The position numbers and the translations under genes are program-made. Source: Cyclobacteriaceae bacterium (GTDB lineage: Bacteria; Bacteroidota; Bacteroidia; Cytophagales; Cyclobacteriaceae). From it: DNA of 64,000 bases. Within the stretch, counting starts at the first letter, position 1, and each line of letters opens with the position of its first letter. The stretch spans positions 62,001-126,000 of the forward strand of contig JANQEU010000045.1 of the NCBI GenBank assembly GCA_028278225.1, read 5' to 3'. The notes under the pieces were generated by a model. The model made no database searches, was not told where the DNA came from, and saw only the letters and a program-made list of their open reading frames with translations. Shown piece by piece: positions 53,141-61,175 of the stretch.

Positions 53141-53170
53141 CCCGCCCGAACATTACACTCATGGGCGGGT
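53141..53170. repeat. Second palindromic insert in the tRNA-Leu fragment
   Basis: CCCGCCC (53141-53147) pairs with GGGCGGG (53163-53169) around a 15-base loop. The inserted part is 53142-53170, between two positions that are adjacent in the intact tRNA gene. Confidence 0.8.
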
Positions 53171-53246
53171 GCCACTTTGGCATTCGGAAATCAACGTATT
53201 GTTGAAACCAGGTTGCAAAATTATTACAATCCCATGTGATCTCAAA

Positions 53247-53274
53247 CAAAAAAAGGGATACCCTGCGGCATCCC
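53247..53274 (-). terminator. Terminator after the secreted protein gene at 53298
   Basis: On the minus strand GGGAT (53274-53270 side) pairs with ATCCC (53259-53255 side), followed by seven or more T residues. It lies 24 bases after the stop codon. Confidence 0.65.
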
Positions 53275-53297
53275 CTCTGTTTAGTTGTTTACGGATC

Positions 53298-53876
53298 CTA
53301 AAGCTTTACCGTTCTTTCCTGTATTAACCTGTGGCCTTCAAAAATCAAAATTGTTACATCTCTGCCATAGACCTTTTCAAGATTATAAAGCCGGCTGAGG
53401 ATGGCGTCTTTTTCAATTTCTTCCTCATGCAAGAGGTTGCCCTGGTCATCATATATGGTTATGTCAAGGTCACTTCCGGAATCATTTTTCCCCACTAGCG
53501 CTACCTTTCGGTGCAAATCAGCAAAACGCAAATTTTCTCCGTTCCATGATTTTGCATCTACATCGTGTCTGTATAAGTGCTTATCATTTTTTAAAATGAA
53601 ACTGTACACTCCATCTTTCAATCCCGTAAGATCAAAATCCCTTTTGATCTCATTTACATTACTAAGTACATCGGAGTAAATGATTTTATCTTTCTCATCC
53701 AGTATTTTGATCTCAACATTCATTTTATCCTGAGATTTATACAACACGGTGAAGTGTTTTTCAAGCCTGGAATTGATCACTTTGCAAAGGGTGGAATCAC
53801 CTGCCGAATGGGCGTCTGCCACGCTAAAAACTATTAATAGCGCAGCAAGTAGTCTTACCATTTTTCTCATAGTCAT
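53298..53876 (-). CDS. Secreted beta-sandwich protein of unknown function
   Basis: 192 residues from the ATG at 53876, which opens a signal peptide (MTMRKMVRLLAALLIVFSVA). A start 16 codons upstream is possible but would precede the signal with a polar tail. The mature part has two beta-rich segments, one with LTGLKDGVYSFILKNDKHLY and one ending with FEGHRLIQERTVKL. Their form recalls the beta-sandwich of T9SS C-terminal domains, but the sorting motif itself is not convincing. Likely periplasmic or exported. Confidence 0.7.
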   Translation of the reverse strand: MTMRKMVRLLAALLIVFSVADAHSAGDSTLCKVINSRLEKHFTVLYKSQDKMNVEIKILDEKDKIIYSDVLSNVNEIKRDFDLTGLKDGVYSFILKNDKHLYRHDVDAKSWNGENLRFADLHRKVALVGKNDSGSDLDITIYDDQGNLLHEEEIEKDAILSRLYNLEKVYGRDVTILIFEGHRLIQERTVKL

Positions 53877-54143
53877 TTTGGATATTGAATTTTTAATTTT
53901 CACAGCAAAATTCCGATAATACAATTGACATATTCAAACTTGTGGTCATTTAATTGCCAATAATTATAAGAAAACGGCAAATATTTACATTTCATCAAAT
54001 TACAATCGGATTCAATTTTCATCTTAACAGGAAAGTGGACTTTTAGTAAGATATTATTGCATTATTCTTAATAAAATTTTGAAATCAGCCTTAAAATGCA
54101 ATGAAAACGATAGTATTGTTTTGTCAAAGTGGAAATAACAACT

Positions 54144-54539
54144 ATGGCAAAAGACTCAAATCAATTGGCCACATTCTGGATGCGGCTGCTGGCGCATAAT
54201 ATTGATCTGCTCATTCTCCTTATCCCCTTATTTATTGCAGGGATTTACATTGAAAGCAATAGAATGTTGTATACCGCAGGCATCCTGCTGTATGTTGTAT
54301 ATCATGTTGCGTTTGAACTATCAAAATGGCAGGCGTCACCTGGCAAGAGAATATTGTCTTTGAAGGTCCGTAATTCATTTTTCGAAAGCCCCGGATTCCT
54401 GGCAATTTTTCTCCGGACCACATTAAAATTCTTATCCCTCATGCTGCTCTTCGGTGGATTTGCCATGATCTCCTTTACGAAAAAGAAACAGGGACTACAC
54501 GATTTGATAGCCGGGACGGTAATCACTGTAGACAAGTGA
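54144..54539 (+). CDS. RDD family membrane protein
   Basis: 131 residues from the ATG at 54144; a GTG five codons earlier is an alternative. The sequence TFWMRLLAHNIDLLILL near the start holds the Arg and Asp positions of the RDD motif, though Arg-Asp-Asp is partly altered (HNID in place of the usual second Asp context). ASPGKRILSLKVRN (about 57-70) and GLHDLIAGTVIT at the end are typical. Three membrane spans. Function unknown in most bacteria. Confidence 0.85.
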   Translation: MAKDSNQLATFWMRLLAHNIDLLILLIPLFIAGIYIESNRMLYTAGILLYVVYHVAFELSKWQASPGKRILSLKVRNSFFESPGFLAIFLRTTLKFLSLMLLFGGFAMISFTKKKQGLHDLIAGTVITVDK

Positions 54540-54560
54540 ATCGAAAGTTTAATTTTTTTT

Positions 54561-54591
54561 CTTGAATAGAAATCAAATCTTTCTATATTCG
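54561..54591 (+). promoter_or_regulatory. Probable promoter of the YqhA-family gene
   Basis: CTTG at 54561-54564 is followed after exactly 19 bases by TATATTCG (54584-54591), one base from TAnnTTTG. The start codon is 27 bases downstream of the box. Confidence 0.6.
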
Positions 54592-54617
54592 GTCTTTATA
54601 AAATCATCAGCACTACA

Positions 54618-55232
54618 ATGGAAGAACGGCAATCTGTCTTTAAGAAAATTGAAAACTCCTTTGAGATGTTCATGTTCTGGAGTCGATGGGTGCAGGCTCC
54701 TATGTATACTGGCCTTATCATCGGAGCGTTTCTCTACCTATACAAATTTTTCCAGGAACTGTATCATGTTTTTGAATTCACGACAATATGGGATGACAAC
54801 CAGATGATGCTGGGTATTCTGGCATTGGTTGACATTTCTATGGTAATGAACTTGGTGGTGATGGTCACTATTGGCGGATATTCAATATTTACGAGTAAAA
54901 TTGATGTCGAGCACCATGAAGACAAACCGCTATGGCTGGAAGACCTGGATGCAGGCCAGTTGAAGATAAAATTGTCAACATCATTGGCCTCCATTTCCGG
55001 AGTTCAACTATTAAAAACCTTTATTAATTACCGGGAAGCAGAGTATAAACAGGATACGGAAGCGGTTATCATCGAGATCGTCATCCACATGGTCTTCATC
55101 ACCTCTGCGCTATTGCTTTCACAAACTGAGAAGATCACTCATAGCTACAAACATGGACAGCATGCGGTCCTTCCGGATGAGGAAGGAGATGGGAATGAGG
55201 AAGAAAAAAGCGAGGAGAAAAAGGAAAGCTAA
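54618..55232 (+). CDS. UPF0114 / YqhA family membrane protein
   Basis: 204 residues with about four membrane spans. The conserved family start ENSFEMFMFWSRWVQAPMYT and the segment LVDISMVMNLVVMVTIGGYS match UPF0114 (YqhA). The C-terminus has a charged acidic tail (EEGDGNEEEKSEEKKES). Function unknown. A good promoter lies just upstream and a bidirectional terminator follows, so it is monocistronic. Confidence 0.88.
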   Translation: MEERQSVFKKIENSFEMFMFWSRWVQAPMYTGLIIGAFLYLYKFFQELYHVFEFTTIWDDNQMMLGILALVDISMVMNLVVMVTIGGYSIFTSKIDVEHHEDKPLWLEDLDAGQLKIKLSTSLASISGVQLLKTFINYREAEYKQDTEAVIIEIVIHMVFITSALLLSQTEKITHSYKHGQHAVLPDEEGDGNEEEKSEEKKES

Positions 55233-55256
55233 GAATTTCTTTTGAATAGATAATCT

Positions 55257-55287
55257 AAAAGCCATGCGCGACCGGCGGATGGCTTTT
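55257..55287. terminator. Bidirectional terminator
   Basis: AAAAGCCAT (55257-55265) pairs with ATGGCTTTT (55279-55287), with A- and T-tracts on both sides. It serves the YqhA-family gene and the convergent M42 peptidase gene, abutting the latter's stop codon. Confidence 0.8.
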
Positions 55288-56340
55288 TTAATGTTCCCAG
55301 TTGTAGGATTGCACATTTTGCAGAGCTGCCAGAAGCAGATCAATCCCTGCACTCACATCTTTCTTATGAACCATTTCTATCACCTGATGCAGATGACGTG
55401 TCGGGATGGAAACAGCCCCGGCAATGGAGCCGCTTTTGCCGGTTCGCTGTATTCCAGCCGTGTCCGTGCCACCAGCGGTCAATAGTTCTGGCTGCCATTT
55501 GATCTTGCTCCTGTCGGCAGTTTCCTTCAGAAATTGAACCATTCGGGGATCACAAATCGCAGATGCATCCATTATTTTGATGGCAACCCCGTCGCCGAGG
55601 CTGGTGACAGTTTCATGGGGTTGCGCACCTGGAAGATCAAAAGCAATTGTAGTGTCAATTCCAATACCATAATCCGGGTTTATGGTATGCGCTGCAACCT
55701 GTGCCCCCCTGATTCCAACTTCCTCCTGGACCGTGAAAACACCATAAACATCAATGTTGTTGTTTTTCAGATGTTTCATCACTTCAACAAGAATATAAAC
55801 CGAAATCCGATTGTCCAGGGATTTACAGTTGATGCAATCTCCCATCTCCTCCAGGACCCGTTCCCGGGTTATGGGATCTCCAACTGAAATGGTAGCCTCC
55901 AGTTGCTTTTTACTCATGCCGGTATCGATGAAAAAATCATCTATTTCCACGGGTTTCGTCTTTTCCTCGGATTTCATGAGGTGAATTGGTTTTGTACCCA
56001 TTACCCCCATGACATCCTTTTTTCCATGGATCAATACACGCTGTGCCGTTAGTGTCTTGGGATCAAAACCACCTAACGTATGAAAGCGAATGAACCCTTT
56101 ATCATCAATGTGTTTTACAATGAAGCCGATTTCATCCATGTGGGCGGCAAGCATTACCCGCCGGTTTTCAGGATTTTTCTTCCCTCTCTTTATGCTGACG
56201 AGGTTACCCATGTTATCCGTCTCCAACCCATCAACTTTATCCTTGAGTTCAGAAATCACCAGGTCTCTCACAAGTTTTTCAAACCCCGGCGCGCCAGGTG
56301 TTTCACAAAGCTTTTTCAGTAGTGGCAGATCAATTTTCAT
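55288..56340 (-). CDS. M42 family aminopeptidase
   Basis: 350 residues. The dinuclear metal site is recognisable: AAHMDEIGFIV (about 65-75), a later DNRIS (Asp), the catalytic pair QEEVGIRGA (about 206-214), GIDTT (Asp) and the C-terminal IPTRHLHQVIEM (His). M42 enzymes are cytoplasmic, oligomeric aminopeptidases or endoglucanase-like homologues; the specificity is not predictable. It is transcribed alone. Confidence 0.93.
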   Translation of the reverse strand: MKIDLPLLKKLCETPGAPGFEKLVRDLVISELKDKVDGLETDNMGNLVSIKRGKKNPENRRVMLAAHMDEIGFIVKHIDDKGFIRFHTLGGFDPKTLTAQRVLIHGKKDVMGVMGTKPIHLMKSEEKTKPVEIDDFFIDTGMSKKQLEATISVGDPITRERVLEEMGDCINCKSLDNRISVYILVEVMKHLKNNNIDVYGVFTVQEEVGIRGAQVAAHTINPDYGIGIDTTIAFDLPGAQPHETVTSLGDGVAIKIMDASAICDPRMVQFLKETADRSKIKWQPELLTAGGTDTAGIQRTGKSGSIAGAVSIPTRHLHQVIEMVHKKDVSAGIDLLLAALQNVQSYNWEH

Positions 56341-56418
56341 GTGACTCCGGATTCAATGTTAGATGAGGGAAGAGGAAATAATATTTTTGAACGAATAAGT
56401 AAATGGTTTAAAAAGAAA

Positions 56419-56467
56419 TTTGCCCGAAGCGGGACGGTCCGCCCTGGCGGTCCAACCCGCAAGCAAA
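56419..56467 (-). terminator. Complex palindrome downstream of tRNA-Leu(GAG), probable terminator
   Basis: Nested arms: TTTGC/GCAAA (56419-56423 with 56463-56467), GCGGG/CCCGC (56429-56433 with 56456-56460) and GG-T-CCGCC/GGCGG-T-CC (56436-56443 with 56446-56453). The minus strand continues with a T-rich stretch. It lies 13 bases after the tRNA 3' end. A GC-rich REP-like repeat is the alternative. Confidence 0.55.
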
Positions 56468-56479
56468 CTTTTATACCAG

Positions 56480-56565
56480 TGCGCACGAGAAGACTCGAAC
56501 TTCCACGACCAAAAACGGTCACTAGGCCCTCAACCTAGCGCGTCTACCAATTCCGCCACGTGCGC
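56480..56565 (-). tRNA. tRNA-Leu(GAG)
   Basis: Acceptor stem GCGCACG/CGTGCGC, D arm GCGGAATTGGTAGACGC, anticodon stem CTAGG/CCTAG with loop TTGAGGG (anticodon GAG), a long leucine-type variable arm and a T arm GGAAG-TTCGAGT-CTTCT with terminal G-U pairing. CCA is not encoded. This is the second leucine tRNA within 3.6 kb, on the same strand. Confidence 0.95.
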
Positions 56566-56628
56566 AGATTTTGGACTGCAAAAATAGCCACGAAATCAAT
56601 AATTGAGATTCAAAATGAAATATTTATC

Positions 56629-57621
56629 CTAGATCGCCTCCCACAAAACATCAGTGAAATAGCTCTTCGAATCAGAATAGCTTCGTATAAAATTAAATCC
56701 TGACTCCACAGCAAGATCACTGATCTCAACAGGATCAAATTTCTTTGATATTTCCGTAAAAATCGGCTCCCACTCTTTGAAGTGAAAACTCTTCTTGATC
56801 GTGCCAACATGCACTTCCTGATCAATTCGACTTATCAGGTAACTTCTGCATTCACCCGATGGTGGATCGTACGATGCGTAATGTAAAAACTGGTCCGGAT
56901 CGAAATCCCCTTCCAGCTCCCGGTTAATACGACTGAGGAGATTCAGATTGAATCTCGCTGTTATTCCTTCCGGATCATCATAGGCTTCCAGTATGATATC
57001 CGGTTCCTTTTTTAGGTCGAAACCTACCATCAAAAGATCCCCGATTTTCATGTTTGCACGAATTCGTCTTAGAAAATCCAGTGCGTTATCATAAGTAAAA
57101 TTTCCAATATTTGATCCCAGGAACAGGATGACACTGCACTCCTCCTGTTTCAGGGAATAATCCGCCAGCACATCAAAGTAATCTCCTTCAAGTGGTGTGA
57201 TGTTCAACCCCGGAATATCCTTTAACAAATTTCTCTTAAGGATGTCCAAAACGTGCCCTGAAATATCACAGGGGGCATATCTGAAATCAGTTTGTTTCTC
57301 AACGAGATGTTTCAACAAAACCTTGGTCTTCAAACCATCACCTGCACCCAGCTCAATGATTTTGAATGGTTTGTTTTTGTTGATATCAGATAGGATTTGA
57401 TCCTTATTGGACTGAAATATATCCAATTCAGCCCTGGTGAGATAATAGCCTGGCATATGCATGATCTCCTGAAAGATCTTATCTCCAATTTCATCATAGA
57501 AATATTTTGATGACAACCATTTGGGCGTATGGGCAAGTCCTAAAAAAACGTCCTGAGCAAACTTCGATTGAAAATCGATACCATCTGTAGATATTTCATC
57601 TACTTTGTCAAGGTGATGCAT
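56629..57621 (-). CDS. egtD: L-histidine N-alpha-methyltransferase EgtD
   Basis: 330 residues. The SAM-binding motif is at about 98-107 (IIELGAGDGLKTKVLL). The N-terminal LSSKYFYDEIGDKIFQEIM and PGYYLTRAEL stretches are conserved in EgtD. The C-terminal VESGFNFIRSYSDSKSYFT matches the family end. It trimethylates histidine to hercynine with three SAM. It lies 9 bases downstream of egtB, so the two act in one pathway and transcript. Confidence 0.93.
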   Translation of the reverse strand: MHHLDKVDEISTDGIDFQSKFAQDVFLGLAHTPKWLSSKYFYDEIGDKIFQEIMHMPGYYLTRAELDIFQSNKDQILSDINKNKPFKIIELGAGDGLKTKVLLKHLVEKQTDFRYAPCDISGHVLDILKRNLLKDIPGLNITPLEGDYFDVLADYSLKQEECSVILFLGSNIGNFTYDNALDFLRRIRANMKIGDLLMVGFDLKKEPDIILEAYDDPEGITARFNLNLLSRINRELEGDFDPDQFLHYASYDPPSGECRSYLISRIDQEVHVGTIKKSFHFKEWEPIFTEISKKFDPVEISDLAVESGFNFIRSYSDSKSYFTDVLWEAI

Positions 57622-57630
57622 TAATTGTAA

Positions 57631-58902
57631 CTATTGAATGTGAGCAGCTAATCGAATTCCATTGAAAAGCCATTGCAGGTGTGGTTGAAAAAAATTTCTG
57701 TAAGTAGACCGGATATGTTCCCTCGGTGTGGCATAGGATCCACCCCTCAGTACCATTTGATTCATCATAAACTTTCCGTTGTATTCACCGATGGTTCCTT
57801 CGTCTGTTTTGTAATACGGATAGGGACGATAGGCGCTTTCCGTCCACTCCCACAGGTTGCCATAAAACTGGGTATCATCGGACGATATTGGTGCCAGATA
57901 TCCGTTTTCAACGAAATTTGCTGACGCTGGAATCTCAGGTTCTTCCTTTTGGCAAGCTACCTCCCATTCAAATTCCGTCGGTAATCTTTTTTCAGCCCAC
58001 CTGGCATATGCATCGGCTTCATAAAATGAAACGTGGCTTACAGGCTCGTTTAGGTCCAATGTTTTCAGGCCTCCCAATGTATAATGATTCCATTTATCAT
58101 CATTGCGCACCCAATACATGGGTGAATTGACCTGGTGCTTCTGGGTCCAATCCCAGCCATCCGAGAGCCATAAGGTCGAACGACTGTATCCCCCTGATTC
58201 CATAAATTCAAGGTATTCACCATTCGTAACAGGATCCGAGCTTATTTCAAAAGCATGTAAGAATACCGTGTGACGACCTTTTTCATTATCGAAACTGAAC
58301 CCATTGCCATGAAAGCCAATTTGGTGTTTTCCTTCATCAATTGATATCCATCGCTGCTTATGCTCCCGGTTCTCATGCTCCACCATCTCACTATAGGCCG
58401 GAAAAAGCGGATTATGACCGAGAACGTACTTTATATCGTACAACAATAACTCCTGGTGCTGCTGCTCATGCTGCAACCCGATTTCAATCAGGTACTGCAA
58501 ATGGCCGTCCGTAATTTCTTCTTTGGACAGGAATTCGAGAAAATGTTCGTCGACATATTTCCGGTAGTTGTAAATATCCTTTACCGTAGGTCGCGTGAGA
58601 TGTCCCCTCTCCGCCCTGGTCCATCTGTCTCCCGCCGTGATATAATAGCTATTGAAAAGATAGGCATAGTCAGGATTGAAAACCCTGTAACCCTTCAGGT
58701 TGGGAACCAGTATGAAAGTCTCAAAAAACCATGTCGTATGGGCAAGATGCCATTTTGGCGGACTTACATCAACAATGGGCTGAACCACAAAATCTTCAAT
58801 TTCCAGCGGTTCGCAAATGACCATGGATTGTGCTCTTGTCTTGAGAAACTTGTCTTTGAAATAACTATTAAGCGATGCCACCGCTTCATGAGTTTGTAAC
58901 AT
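57631..58902 (-). CDS. egtB: Ergothioneine biosynthesis sulfoxide synthase EgtB
   Basis: 423 residues. The N-terminal DinB-like domain carries the iron-binding His residues: WHLAHTTWFFE (about 51-61) and LQHEQQHQELLLYDIKY (about 143-159). The C-terminal FGE/sulfatase-modifying domain (about 190-423) ends with RGGSYATPREHIRSTYRNFF. It forms the C-S bond between hercynine and a thiol (gamma-glutamylcysteine or cysteine). No egtA, egtC or egtE gene is present nearby. It heads the egtB-egtD unit. Confidence 0.94.
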   Translation of the reverse strand: MLQTHEAVASLNSYFKDKFLKTRAQSMVICEPLEIEDFVVQPIVDVSPPKWHLAHTTWFFETFILVPNLKGYRVFNPDYAYLFNSYYITAGDRWTRAERGHLTRPTVKDIYNYRKYVDEHFLEFLSKEEITDGHLQYLIEIGLQHEQQHQELLLYDIKYVLGHNPLFPAYSEMVEHENREHKQRWISIDEGKHQIGFHGNGFSFDNEKGRHTVFLHAFEISSDPVTNGEYLEFMESGGYSRSTLWLSDGWDWTQKHQVNSPMYWVRNDDKWNHYTLGGLKTLDLNEPVSHVSFYEADAYARWAEKRLPTEFEWEVACQKEEPEIPASANFVENGYLAPISSDDTQFYGNLWEWTESAYRPYPYYKTDEGTIGEYNGKFMMNQMVLRGGSYATPREHIRSTYRNFFQPHLQWLFNGIRLAAHIQ

Positions 58903-58967
58903 GGAAAGGTTTTGTTTTCAAGATAACATAATTTTATAAAGAACGTTCGTCATACACCTAACACTTT

Positions 58968-59030
58968 ATAAAAACAAACCCTGACTTCCCGCCGACATTT
59001 CAGGGTTGAAATACGACGGGAGTCAGGGTT
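58968..59030 (-). terminator. Long terminator hairpin after the LytTR regulator gene
   Basis: On the minus strand AACCCTGACT (59030-59021) and CCCG pair with CGGG and AGTCAGGGTT (down to 58977), with one unpaired base. An inner ATTTCA/TGAAAT stem caps it, and TGTTTTT follows. It ends the leftward kinase-regulator unit before egtB. Confidence 0.65.
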
Positions 59031-59126
59031 AACCAACCAAAAAACTCAAAACAACCTAACCTAATTAATCACTACTCTCCAATAGTGTAACTAAAATTGT
59101 GCCAAAAAAATTCAGGAATAATACAA

Positions 59127-59888
59127 TTATCTGTTAAGCCATTTTTTGAAGGCTCCGGAACGCTCTACACTTACGATCACATCCAGGGCATTTGGGGGTG
59201 GAGGTTGCAGATCAATTTTCACCCTGCTTTTTGAATAGGCTACCATATTCTGGATGGCATCATAACAAATGATAAATTTTCTGTTGATCCGGTAAAACTT
59301 TTGTGGGTTCAACGTATTCTCCAGGTCCCCAAGGTTGGAATTAAGAATATGTTGTTTTCCATTTTTATCCACAAGATATGTGTAACGATCCTCACTGAAA
59401 AAGTATGCCACCTCAGTGGCAGGAATGGATTGGATTTTTTCGCCCAGCGTTACGATAAATCTTTCCTGATATTCCTGCTCTTTTGGGCGCAAGGTTTCGA
59501 GCATGGTCCCGAGATCGAATGCCCGGTCATCTTTTTTCCAGGATTTGTATTTATCAATTGCAGCCTTTAATTCGTCGGTATCAATAGGTTTTAAAAGGTA
59601 ATCGACACTATTCTCCTTAAATGCCCGTATAGCGTATTCGTCGAAAGCAGTTGTGATGATAATCGGGGTATTGAGATCAAGATTTCTGAAGATGTCAAAG
59701 CTTAGTCCATCACCCAGTTGGATGTCTGAAAGGATCAGATCCGCTTCGTTTTTTGACAACCATTCGGTAGCGGTGGCTACACTGTCCAATTTGGCGACAA
59801 TCTTGGCATCTTTTTCAACCTTGAGCAGTGTTTGTTCAAGATCAGTAGCAGCCATTGGCTCATCTTCGATTATAACTACTTCTAACAT
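59127..59888 (-). CDS. LytTR family response regulator
   Basis: 253 residues. An N-terminal receiver domain (about 1-115) has the acidic pocket EDEP and the phosphoacceptor Asp in ADLILSDIQLGDGLS (Asp55 approx.), with the lysine in DYLLKPID. A C-terminal LytTR DNA-binding domain (about 150-253) contains NLGDLENTLNPQKFYRINRKF and the end of the fold. It is preceded by 4 bases from the kinase gene, so phosphotransfer from that kinase is very likely. Confidence 0.93.
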   Translation of the reverse strand: MLEVVIIEDEPMAATDLEQTLLKVEKDAKIVAKLDSVATATEWLSKNEADLILSDIQLGDGLSFDIFRNLDLNTPIIITTAFDEYAIRAFKENSVDYLLKPIDTDELKAAIDKYKSWKKDDRAFDLGTMLETLRPKEQEYQERFIVTLGEKIQSIPATEVAYFFSEDRYTYLVDKNGKQHILNSNLGDLENTLNPQKFYRINRKFIICYDAIQNMVAYSKSRVKIDLQPPPPNALDVIVSVERSGAFKKWLNR

Positions 59889-59892
59889 TGGA

Positions 59893-60882
59893 TTAATTTT
59901 TTTCTTCCAGTAATGGTATTTTGGCTATGTAATATCCATTGTCAACAAAGAACTCAGGCAGTTTCAAGGTAAATAAACTATATCTTTTAATCAAATTTTG
60001 TTGACCAACCCCCGTGGATTCTACATTGGGCTTCAGTTGATAATTGTTCCTGATGATCATCCATTCCTTTTCAAGATCCACCTCGATCTTTAACGGATCC
60101 TTGACAGTAGCTACATTGTGTTTGATCGCATTTTCAACCAGAAGTTGTACAGCTCCGGACGGGATGCAGTAGCTGGGATACTTGTCTTTTATCAGATTTT
60201 CAAAAACCAATGCTTCCGCAAACCTTACCTTTTGTAAATAGAGATAGTTATCCATGAACTCGAATTCCTCATCCAACGTCGCCAAATGATGGTCTTTGTG
60301 CTCTAGAAGATAACGGTATATTGATGAAAGTTTCCGAATGAACTTACGGGCAGGTTCATTTTCATTTACCAGGGCACTGAGATTGTTCAGACAATTAAAT
60401 AAGAAATGGGGATTCACCTGATTTTGAAGCATCATCAGCTGGGCGGTGATCTTCTCCCGTTCCTGCTGCTCGTTGAGCAATTGGAGTTCTTTATTTTTTA
60501 CCCGCAGGTTGTAGGTATCCAGTGCCCGCTGGATCACAATGCTCATTTCGTCATATGACCAGGGCTTGTTGATAAAATAGTAAATATGGCCATGATTTAT
60601 AGCATTGATTACCGTCTCCATGTCCGAATAGCCGGTAACCAGTATCCTGATCGCATCCGGGATGAGGTTTATTGACTGCATCAAAAAAGTCACACCTGAC
60701 ATCTTCGGCATTCTTTGGTCCGTAAGAATTACCGGGATGTCCTGATCCTCCTTTAATATCTGCAATGCCTGATCGCCGGACTCGGCCGTAAGTACATTGA
60801 ACTCCCGCCTGAAAGCCGACTTGAAGTAATTGAGGTTTCCGACCTCATCATCAACGTAGAGGATTTTCGTATGTTTAGACAT
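59893..60882 (-). CDS. Soluble receiver-histidine kinase hybrid (LytS-type kinase domain)
   Basis: 329 residues with no membrane span. The N-terminal receiver domain (about 1-120) has LYVDDEVGN and the acceptor region VILTDQRMPKMSG. A short coiled coil (about 125-150) leads to the kinase domain (about 150-329): His in MLQNQVNPHFLFNCLNNLSA and the ATP-binding N box VQLLVENAIKHNV. LytS-type kinases usually have a membrane sensor; here the input is a receiver domain, so the kinase must respond to an upstream kinase. It lies 18 bases after the 62-residue membrane protein gene. Confidence 0.92.
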   Translation of the reverse strand: MSKHTKILYVDDEVGNLNYFKSAFRREFNVLTAESGDQALQILKEDQDIPVILTDQRMPKMSGVTFLMQSINLIPDAIRILVTGYSDMETVINAINHGHIYYFINKPWSYDEMSIVIQRALDTYNLRVKNKELQLLNEQQEREKITAQLMMLQNQVNPHFLFNCLNNLSALVNENEPARKFIRKLSSIYRYLLEHKDHHLATLDEEFEFMDNYLYLQKVRFAEALVFENLIKDKYPSYCIPSGAVQLLVENAIKHNVATVKDPLKIEVDLEKEWMIIRNNYQLKPNVESTGVGQQNLIKRYSLFTLKLPEFFVDNGYYIAKIPLLEEKN

Positions 60883-60900
60883 CAGCCACCAACAATTAAA

Positions 60901-61089
60901 TCAGAGACCTTTATTCTTTAAAAGATAAAGGATAACTGAAACCCCCACCAAAAAAACCAACGCTAATGTGAAAATGATCAGATGTTCTGGAGCTTCACCG
61001 GTATCACCTTCAATTAGCATGATGATAATACCTATAAGTGTGATAGCTATTCCACCAAAATAAGAAAAGTAACGCAGCAATTTTATCAT
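60901..61089 (-). CDS. Small two-helix membrane protein
   Basis: 62 residues: a basic start (MIKLLRYFSYFG), two membrane spans (about 11-26 and about 38-57) separated by a short acidic loop (EGDTGEAPEH), and a basic end. No family recognised. It lies 18 bases upstream of the receiver-kinase gene on the same strand and may be part of the same transcript. A sensory or accessory role is only a guess. Confidence 0.6.
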   Translation of the reverse strand: MIKLLRYFSYFGGIAITLIGIIIMLIEGDTGEAPEHLIIFTLALVFLVGVSVILYLLKNKGL

Positions 61090-61175
61090 TACATCTGTTT
61101 GCGACCCGGCGAATTATTACGAATATAGCAGATATTTTTAATCTTCAATGATTTAGGTACTTGTCGCAATTGCTT

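Larger units (their letters stand above)
53102..53182 (-). pseudogene. Broken 5'-half copy of tRNA-Leu with two palindromic inserts
   Basis: The plus-strand pieces TCGTGCGCG (53102-53110), TCTACCAATTCC (53130-53141) and GCCACTTTGGCA (53171-53182) add up to the first part of tRNA-Leu(CAA) (acceptor strand, D arm, start of the anticodon stem), all identical to the intact gene 55 bases away. A 19-base perfect palindrome (53111-53129) and a 29-base segment containing a CCCGCCC/GGGCGGG hairpin (53142-53170) separate the pieces. The copy ends at the anticodon stem. Confidence 0.85.

Noticed and set aside
53102..53182. Attachment-site duplicate of tRNA-Leu from an integrated element
   Set aside because: Integration normally duplicates the 3' end of the tRNA, and no integrase or element lies between the 55-base-separated copies. 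The duplicated part is the 5' half.
58977..59030. Long palindrome before egtB as a mobile repeat
   Set aside because: It lies directly after the regulator gene and is followed by a T-rich tract in that direction, so a terminator explains it. No second copy was seen in the window.
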